Program-made: the position numbers and the translations under genes | The notes under the pieces: generated by a model | The model's input: the letters and a program-made list of their open reading frames with translations, nothing else | What the model was told of the DNA's origin: nothing | Database searches by the model: none | NCBI GenBank assembly: GCA_902782595.1 | Contig: CACZNW010000175.1 | Coordinates: 1-7,702 of the forward strand | DNA length: 7,702 nt | Reading direction: 5' to 3' | From: an uncultured Methanobrevibacter sp. | Lineage (GTDB): Archaea > Methanobacteriota > Methanobacteria > Methanobacteriales > Methanobacteriaceae | Shown: positions 1-4,733 of the stretch, one piece after another | Layout: every line of letters begins with the position of its first letter | Numbering within the stretch: the stretch's first letter is position 1

Positions 1-13
1 ATTATGTTTAAAC

Positions 14-18
14 GGAGG
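14..18 (+). promoter_or_regulatory. Ribosome binding site supporting the TTG start
   Basis: GGAGG lies 7 nt before TTG at 26-28. It matches the anti-SD at the 3' end of archaeal 16S rRNA and decides the non-ATG start of the dehydrogenase. Confidence 0.8.
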
Positions 19-25
19 AATTAAA

Positions 26-979
26 TTGAAAACTATTAACGTAGGAGTTGTCGGAGTAGGTGCGATGGGTGAAAACCACGTTCGTGTTTACCACAAAATG
101 GAAGAAGCAAATTTAGTCGCTGTAAGTGACGTGAGCGAAAGAGCACTTAAGAAAATTGAGAAAAAATATGGTGCCAAAGGTTTTACGGAATACAGTGACC
201 TGTTAGAAAATCCGGAAATAGAAGCAGTTAGCATATGTGTACCAACCACATTCCACCATGCAGTCGTAATGGAAGCCATAAAAAATGGAAAGCATGTTTT
301 AGTCGAAAAGCCGATAGCCTTTACTGTTGAAGAAGCTGAAGAAATGATTACAGCTGCTAAAAAAGCCGGAGTAATCCTTGCAACCGGACATGTTGAACGA
401 TTTAATCCTGCTGTTCAAAAAGCTAAAGAACTTATTGATGATGGAGTTATTGGAGACGTAGTATCCGCATTTGCTAAAAGAGTAGGGCCACTCCCACCAA
501 GAATCAAAGACGTTGGTGTTTCCATTGATTTAGCAATTCACGATTTAGATATAATGAATTATCTGTTTGAAGAAGATGTCGTACAGGTTTACGGATCAAT
601 GAACTGCAGTTTTGATGACAGTGAATTTGAAGACCATGCAGAAATCATGGTTAACTTCAACAACGAATCAACCGGAATAATTGAAGTAAACTGGTTAACC
701 CCATACAAACGTAGAGAATTGGAACTTACCGGTACTGCAGGAATAATTTCCGTAGATTATATCAAGCAGAGCATTGAAGTATACGGTAAATTTGCTCAGG
801 ATATCCAAATCAAACACGAAGAACCATTGAAAAGTGAATTAAGATCATTTTTAAATGCAGTGATGAATGGAGAAGAACCGGAAATAACCGGTGAAGATGG
901 ACTTAAAGCCCTTAAAATGGTCATTGCTGCAAACAGATCATCCAAAGAACATAAACCAATTACTTTTGAACAACTTTAA
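26..979 (+). CDS. Gfo/Idh/MocA-family NAD(P)-dependent sugar-nucleotide dehydrogenase
   Basis: This 317-aa cytoplasmic oxidoreductase has the normal length for the Gfo/Idh/MocA family. An N-terminal Rossmann fold carries the dinucleotide-binding GxGxxG at residues 10-15 (GVGAMG), followed by the family hallmark EKP at 94-96, whose K95 is the expected catalytic lysine. The C-terminal alpha/beta domain carries DLAIHDLDI at 168-176, with H172 the likely catalytic histidine, and GHVERFNPA at 121-129. The combination of GHVERFNP, KRVGPLPPRI and the DxxIHDxD motif resembles, from memory, archaeal UDP-N-acetylglucosamine 3-dehydrogenases that begin synthesis of acetamido sugars for surface glycans. 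The exact substrate is inferred and uncertain. TTG is chosen as the start because GGAGG lies 7 nt upstream and the protein begins with a complete first beta strand (MKTINVGVVG). The next gene follows after 10 nt, so the two probably form an operon. Its promoter lies outside the window. Confidence 0.9.
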   Translation: MKTINVGVVGVGAMGENHVRVYHKMEEANLVAVSDVSERALKKIEKKYGAKGFTEYSDLLENPEIEAVSICVPTTFHHAVVMEAIKNGKHVLVEKPIAFTVEEAEEMITAAKKAGVILATGHVERFNPAVQKAKELIDDGVIGDVVSAFAKRVGPLPPRIKDVGVSIDLAIHDLDIMNYLFEEDVVQVYGSMNCSFDDSEFEDHAEIMVNFNNESTGIIEVNWLTPYKRRELELTGTAGIISVDYIKQSIEVYGKFAQDIQIKHEEPLKSELRSFLNAVMNGEEPEITGEDGLKALKMVIAANRSSKEHKPITFEQL

Positions 980-980
980 A

Positions 981-986
981 GGTGAT
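981..986 (+). promoter_or_regulatory. Ribosome binding site supporting the GTG start
   Basis: AAAGGTGAT at 978-986 contains GGTGAT, complementary to the 16S rRNA 3' end, with 3 nt before GTG at 990. An ATG at 988 is out of frame and followed at once by TGA. An upstream ATG at 891 would give a longer frame but lies deep inside the dehydrogenase gene and has no comparable site. Confidence 0.6.
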
Positions 987-989
987 AAT

Positions 990-1601
990 GTGAAACAAAA
1001 ATTAATTCAAAAAGCTCAAGAACTAAGACAACACGGATTTACAACCGGTGAAATAGCTGATGAACTTAATGTAAGTATGGACACCGCAAGATGGCTGACA
1101 CTTCAAAAAGCAACTGAAGTAAAAGCCGAAGCACCAGTTGATTTTGCTATTAACTGGAAAAGCATTGGTGGAAATTCAACCCGTCTAAGTTATGTTTCAG
1201 GTGCTTTAAGCGACATGGCATTATCACACGGAGATGCTGACACTATTGTTGGTATTGCAGTCAGCGGAATTCCATTTGCAACCGTAATGGCCGATTTGAT
1301 TGAGGATATGACCGGCATAGACACTTCACTGGCTATTTTCCACCCACACAAACACAGAAAAGATACAGACGAAAGTGATTCCGAAGGAACAATCAGCACT
1401 AACTTCGGAACTGTAGAAGGCAAGAAAGTCGTCATTGTTGATGATGTAATTACAAGTGGAAAAACAGCAAAAGAAGTGATTCATACTGTAAAAGACCTTG
1501 GCGGAGAACCAACCTGCGTTACAGTACTGATTGACAAAGCAGGCCTTTCTGAAATTGAAGGCGTGCCTGTTGAATCATTAATTAAAGTTAGTAGATTATA
1601 A
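990..1601 (+). CDS. gfcR: GfcR-type transcriptional regulator (HTH plus orotate phosphoribosyltransferase-like domain)
   Basis: From the GTG at 990 this encodes 203 aa, the usual size of archaeal 'PyrE-like' GfcR proteins. The N-terminus (about 1-40) is a helix-turn-helix: a GFTTGEIADELNVSMDTARW stretch at 16-35 reads as two helices joined by a turn. The rest is a type I phosphoribosyltransferase fold with the PRPP-binding signature VVIVDDVITSGKT at 147-159, including the paired aspartates D151-D152. In haloarchaea GfcR activates sugar-catabolism genes and is thought to sense a phosphoribosyl or PRPP-like ligand. What it controls in methanogens is not known to me. The HTH argues against a true orotate phosphoribosyltransferase. 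Position 10 nt after a sugar-nucleotide dehydrogenase suggests co-transcription and perhaps a link between PRPP status and glycan precursor synthesis (inference). Confidence 0.85.
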   Translation: MKQKLIQKAQELRQHGFTTGEIADELNVSMDTARWLTLQKATEVKAEAPVDFAINWKSIGGNSTRLSYVSGALSDMALSHGDADTIVGIAVSGIPFATVMADLIEDMTGIDTSLAIFHPHKHRKDTDESDSEGTISTNFGTVEGKKVVIVDDVITSGKTAKEVIHTVKDLGGEPTCVTVLIDKAGLSEIEGVPVESLIKVSRL

Positions 1602-1625
1602 ATCTACTACCACTCTCTTATTTTT
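1589..1625 (+). terminator. Hairpin terminator at the end of gfcR
   Basis: TAGTAGATT (1589-1597) and AATCTACTA (1601-1609) form a perfect 9-bp stem with a 3-nt loop, placed over the gfcR stop codon. A T-rich stretch, TCTTATTTTTAG, follows at about 1615-1626. It also separates gfcR from the convergent HsdM-like gene, whose stop lies only 26 nt away. Archaeal termination mostly needs the T-tract; the hairpin may mainly protect the RNA end. Confidence 0.5.
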
Positions 1626-1627
1626 AG

Positions 1628-3298
1628 TTAAAAACGAATATTTAACTCATTCATTATTTCATCAATTTTAGAATTCAACCTTTTGATATTTGAATCAATA
1701 TCCTGCTTTTCAATAACCAGTTCATCAAGTGATATGAATTCCCCTTCAAATGTGTCGACATATCTGGAAACTGACAGGTTGAAATTATTCTCTTTTATCT
1801 CATCGATACCAATTAAATTAGAAAATCTGGGCAATGTCAGCTTGTTTAAAAAGGTGTTTGTCATTTTTTTTATTGTTCCATTATCCAGAATAAGATTTTT
1901 TCTAAATAACCCTGGAAAAGCCAATCCATTTCTTTGAGTTTCATAATCGGATGACATGTCCATGAATAAGACATCCTCACGGATTTTATTTTTCCTAAAT
2001 ACAATAACAACTTCAGGCCCTGACCTGATTATTTCATGAGGAATGCGAATTATTGTGTCAATATAATTTTTTTCAAGAGTCAAATATCTCCTTAATGTTT
2101 CAAGTGATTCTTTAAACAGGAAATTTTCAGAAATGCTTATAACCATTATTCCGTCATCTTTTAGAGAATCGACTAGATTAATTAAAAACAGAAATTCACT
2201 ATCTTTTAGAGACTCATACTGACCTGTGAAATCCGTATTTGAATCATTCCCAAGGTCGATTTTATTAACAAGGTTTTCCAAAGCCTTATTTAATTCACCA
2301 TCCTCTTTAAATGAATCCCCGTCCATACCAAATTTTTCCAGAAGAATATGTTCAAGTTCACTTCGTTTGTTTCTTTTTGCGATTTCACGGGTCTGGTTGA
2401 AATTTGAGGAATAGTAATTCTTAATAGCAATAGGAATTCTTGACAGGACAACATCAAAAGACGCCCCATCGATATCAATTGAATCCAACCCATTTTCATG
2501 TTTTAAAAATACATGGTTTAGTGAAAAATTGTTTATAAACAGTTTAACTATCAAATAGAGGAAATTGACTTTATCCTCATCCTTTCCGTAAGTATAATTC
2601 AAGTCATAACCTACATACTGGTGCAGATTCATTATGGATGCTCCGTCTTTAATGAAGGGATCATATGCACTGCCAATGATTTTTTTATCACTCAAAACAA
2701 GAGAAGACAATATTTGTACAATATATTCCGGATTTGAATCAACATGCATCAGCCTTGAAGCTGAAATGACTTCAAATACTTCAGTGAACCTGAAATCTGA
2801 TTCAAAAATATCAAATTGCGAAATAAGATGAATGATTTCACCAATATTTTCAGTTTCCTCACTGCTAAATTCAAATATATCAATTTCACGGTCGATGGCT
2901 TCGAATAAATAATCAAAATACTGTATACTATGATATTCTGATTCAAATATTATGTTTTGAGGAAAAACTTTTAAAAATTCATTTAAAAATCCCTTTTTAT
3001 GGTAGTTACTGTTAACTACCTCTTCAATGAATGCTTCGGATTTTTTAATGTAGAATCCATTTAATTTCAGTGAATCAAAGATTAACTGTTCCTGATAAGG
3101 CATATTTTTATATGCCTCATCAATTGTGAGCTCCTTGTCTTTCAGTTCACCTAACAAATAATTTTTAATAATATCTGAACAGTATTTGTAGAGGAAGGAG
3201 TAAATGATGATAATATCAATCTGAGATGGAAGATTAAACATTCTTGATTTAGACATCAACTGTTTTAAAATAGTGTAGTTTGTTGATTTTCTTTTCAT
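1628..3298 (-). CDS. HsdM-like type I DNA methyltransferase homologue with altered catalytic motifs
   Basis: This 556-aa protein follows the HsdM layout. A helical N-terminal domain (about 10-50, with LYKYCSDII resembling the usual FLKYISD) leads to a target-side segment at 189-200, where NPEYIVQILSSL stands for TPxxVVxLMVxLL. The end is typical: EFLFLINLVDSLKDDG (368-383), IIRIPHEIIRSGPEVVIVFRK (417-435), VLFMDMS (443-449) and the near-C-terminal NLSVSRYVD (507-515), then a short coiled coil. However, the SAM-binding motif I, normally DPACGSGGF, reads YDPFIKDGA at 212-220, and the catalytic NPPF in FDVVLANPPF reads SRIPI in FDVVLSRIPI at 281-290. The frame is intact throughout, so this looks like a conserved non-catalytic or strongly diverged homologue, not decay. 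The start overlaps the stop of the upstream HsdS-like gene by 4 nt, implying translational coupling. No HsdR gene is present. Confidence 0.8.
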   Translation of the reverse strand: MKRKSTNYTILKQLMSKSRMFNLPSQIDIIIIYSFLYKYCSDIIKNYLLGELKDKELTIDEAYKNMPYQEQLIFDSLKLNGFYIKKSEAFIEEVVNSNYHKKGFLNEFLKVFPQNIIFESEYHSIQYFDYLFEAIDREIDIFEFSSEETENIGEIIHLISQFDIFESDFRFTEVFEVISASRLMHVDSNPEYIVQILSSLVLSDKKIIGSAYDPFIKDGASIMNLHQYVGYDLNYTYGKDEDKVNFLYLIVKLFINNFSLNHVFLKHENGLDSIDIDGASFDVVLSRIPIAIKNYYSSNFNQTREIAKRNKRSELEHILLEKFGMDGDSFKEDGELNKALENLVNKIDLGNDSNTDFTGQYESLKDSEFLFLINLVDSLKDDGIMVISISENFLFKESLETLRRYLTLEKNYIDTIIRIPHEIIRSGPEVVIVFRKNKIREDVLFMDMSSDYETQRNGLAFPGLFRKNLILDNGTIKKMTNTFLNKLTLPRFSNLIGIDEIKENNFNLSVSRYVDTFEGEFISLDELVIEKQDIDSNIKRLNSKIDEIMNELNIRF

Positions 3299-3858
3299 GC
3301 TCCATCATCCCACAAATCATTTAAGATTGCTTCTTTAAGACGCCTGTCATATTCAACCTGACGCAAATCTTCAAATATTTTTTCATTTAGTGTGTTTAGA
3401 AGTTCCCCGTATTTTTTTTGAGTTTTAAAATCCGGAATCTGAAGTTTAAGCTGTTTTATTTCCTTAAGTGATGTGTGAGGAATTTTACCGCTGCCCCCAA
3501 GTTCATGGAGCTGTTTTTTAATATGAGTGTTTGTCAATAAATGTGCCATGAATTCAGGGTCAAAACCTTCGCTGAATCTTATTATTGCAATTCTATCACT
3601 TACAACAAGACCTGCTTGGTTTACACAAACCACATCATAAGGATATGTCATTTTCATCAATACATCATTGTTTTTAGTGAAATATCTGTTTTTAATATTG
3701 GATTTTAGAGATAATTCTTCAAAATCTGATAGTTCCCCATCTTTTTTTATGGATCTCTGGACTATAATTTTGAAGTTATCTCCATTTTCATCTAAATAAC
3801 GTCTATATGACAATCCGGAGAATATTTCTGCTATATCTTTAAGTATTACATTCTGCAT
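3295..3858 (-). CDS. Half-length HsdS-like type I specificity subunit
   Basis: The 187-aa product is about half the size of a normal HsdS (roughly 400 aa with two target recognition domains). It has one complete TRD: the start LKDIAEIFSG (6-15), the TKNNDVLMKM segment (61-70, standing for KxGDVLxxx), GLVVSDRIAIIRF (83-95), and the end GGSGKIPHTSLKEIKQLKLQIPD (121-143, standing for GSxxxxLSxxxIxxLxIPxP). A single helical stretch follows at 144-178, corresponding to one HsdS spacer helix. Half-HsdS proteins in other type I systems dimerise to recognise palindromic targets; that is inferred here. The ATG is preceded by AGAGG (complement of 3864-3868). The stop overlaps the HsdM-like start, and the order S then M is the reverse of many hsd operons. 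Sequence specificity cannot be read from this. Confidence 0.82.
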   Translation of the reverse strand: MQNVILKDIAEIFSGLSYRRYLDENGDNFKIIVQRSIKKDGELSDFEELSLKSNIKNRYFTKNNDVLMKMTYPYDVVCVNQAGLVVSDRIAIIRFSEGFDPEFMAHLLTNTHIKKQLHELGGSGKIPHTSLKEIKQLKLQIPDFKTQKKYGELLNTLNEKIFEDLRQVEYDRRLKEAILNDLWDDGA

Positions 3859-3903
3859 TTTATCCTCTAGTAGAAGTTAATTAGTTTTAATGGTGGTTGA
3901 ATG

Positions 3904-3937
3904 AGCATTAGTTTTGGTGGTGAACCAAAACTATGCT
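3904..3937 (-). promoter_or_regulatory. Long hairpin between the 114-aa gene and the hsdS-like gene
   Basis: On the plus strand, AGCAT (3904-3908) and AGTTTTGGT (3910-3918) are the exact reverse complement of ACCAAAACT (3924-3932) and ATGCT (3933-3937). This gives 14 bp broken only by a single bulged T at 3909, with a 5-nt loop. The stem begins on the stop codon of the upstream 114-aa gene. On the minus-strand RNA no U-run follows, so it is not a clear intrinsic terminator. It could be an RNA-processing or stability element setting relative expression, or an operator. The ATTAGTTTT at 3907-3915 also occurs at 3880-3888, each followed by a GGTGGT/TGGTGGTT stretch, forming an imperfect direct repeat spaced 27 bp. 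Confidence 0.55.
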
Positions 3938-4280
3938 ATTGGTAAAGAGTGGAAACATCATCGAGTAAAGGTGTTTCGTCATTTAATTCAGATACTTCGA
4001 CTTTTTCTGTTGAAACACCGCCAATCACACCTATGCTTTGAATATTATCTTTGAGAACTGCGGTGGATGTTATTCCAGGTCCCTGTGGAGACAATACGAA
4101 TAAATCTAAAAAAGTTTCGTCTTCTCCAACAATGAATGCCGGTTCTATCGGTTCAGCTGATTTGGTTTGAACTTTAATCAATATGTGTTTGGCTTCGATT
4201 TCTTCTTCAATACCAATTTCCTTTCTGATTGTTTCATCTAAATTCTTAACTTTTTCACTCCAGTTAATATCTGCGTTCAT
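3936..4280 (-). CDS. Uncharacterised 114-aa acidic protein
   Basis: I do not recognise a family. The predicted protein is soluble, with no signal peptide or membrane segment. The N-terminal 30 residues are charged and helical-looking (WSEKVKNLDETIRKEIGIEEE), followed by alternating hydrophobic strands (AKHILIKVQ, EPAFIVG, TFLDLFVLSP, SIGVIGGV) that suggest a small beta-rich domain, and an acidic tail. Coding status is supported by an AAAGAGG site (complement of 4288-4294) 7 nt before the ATG, a TATA box on the same strand farther upstream, and the lack of any better frame. It precedes the HsdS-like gene by 77 nt on the same strand, so it may share a transcript with the HsdS/HsdM pair, but the hairpin between them could separate their expression. 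No function is assigned. Confidence 0.7.
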   Translation of the reverse strand: MNADINWSEKVKNLDETIRKEIGIEEEIEAKHILIKVQTKSAEPIEPAFIVGEDETFLDLFVLSPQGPGITSTAVLKDNIQSIGVIGGVSTEKVEVSELNDETPLLDDVSTLYQ

Positions 4281-4397
4281 ATCATTACCTCTTTAATTTT
4301 TTTATAGTCACCTGAAAATACAATGGTGTGGAATTTTTTAGTCAATGCATTTTTCAAAAAGTTATTAACTTTTGTAATAATACATTAATCTTAATAG

Positions 4398-4405
4398 TAT
4401 ATAAA
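4398..4405 (-). promoter_or_regulatory. Candidate TATA box for the minus-strand operon
   Basis: The minus strand reads TTTATATA, an excellent archaeal TATA box. Transcription would begin about 25 nt downstream, near 4373, leaving about 90 nt of 5' leader before the 114-aa gene. An inverted repeat, AACTTAA-CTAT-TTAAGTT (4404-4421), overlaps the upstream edge of the box, where a transcription factor B site and a regulator could compete. Confidence 0.5.
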
Positions 4406-4671
4406 CTTAACTATTTAAGTTATATTTTCCAAAAAATTACAGTTTTTTAGACTGTAAAATACTATCTGTTTCAATTCATATATATAGTTTTTGTATTTTT
4501 TGAAAAAATGCAAAAAAGCAAAAAAACACAGATACACAAATACACAAAATATATATAAAAAAAATTAGCTTAATAAGATTATGGAAGTTTAAATTATAGT
4601 TACAATAAAAATAACTATCCATTTCGATTCAATAAATTTTTAAAAAGTTTATGGTGACATACCTAAAAAGA

Positions 4672-4680
4672 TTTTTATAA
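4672..4680 (+). promoter_or_regulatory. Candidate TATA box for the YhgE/Pip gene
   Basis: AAAAAGA followed by TTTTTATAA fits an archaeal BRE plus TATA box. A start about 25 nt on (near 4703) would give a leader of about 30 nt containing GTGAT at 4724-4728, 5 nt before the ATG at 4734. Confidence 0.5.
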
Positions 4681-4700
4681 TTAATCTAAAAAGCTTCCTA

Positions 4701-4711
4701 GGCAATATGCC
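4701..4711. promoter_or_regulatory. Small palindrome at the predicted transcription start of the YhgE/Pip gene
   Basis: GGCA-ATA-TGCC is a perfect inverted repeat of 4-bp arms in otherwise AT-rich DNA, lying where the transcript should start, so a repressor bound there would block initiation. It directly follows, and shares GG with, the palindrome CCTAGG (4697-4702). No regulator for it is encoded in the window. Confidence 0.3.
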
Positions 4712-4733
4712 AAATAGATAAAAGTGATATAAA

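Larger units (their letters stand above)
4281..4733. other. 453-bp divergent AT-rich control region without a gene
   Basis: No reading frame with a plausible start signal is seen on either strand. The region separates two divergent genes and holds a TATA box for each. It also has three 7-bp inverted repeats: 4404-4410/4415-4421, 4437-4443/4451-4457 (TTACAGT/ACTGTAA) and 4596-4602/4612-4618 (ATAGTTA/TAACTAT). Three A-tracts spaced about 9 bp lie at 4503-4508, 4512-4517 and 4520-4526, and an 8-bp tandem duplication, ATACACAA, at 4532-4547. In DNA this AT-rich some short inverted repeats are expected by chance. The A-tracts suggest intrinsic bending or exclusion of archaeal histones. Confidence 0.6.

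Noticed and set aside
891..989. Upstream extension of the gfcR reading frame to an ATG at 891
   Set aside because: It lies within the dehydrogenase gene, has no good SD, and would add residues not matching the HTH domain; GTG at 990 with GGTGAT fits the family length.
1683..1937. Plus-strand frame opposite the HsdM-like gene
   Set aside because: Shadow of the minus-strand gene, with no SD and a sequence that does not look like a protein domain.
1628..3298. HsdM-like gene as a pseudogene
   Set aside because: The frame is open over 556 codons with conserved terminal motifs and a coupled start; altered catalytic motifs alone do not show decay.
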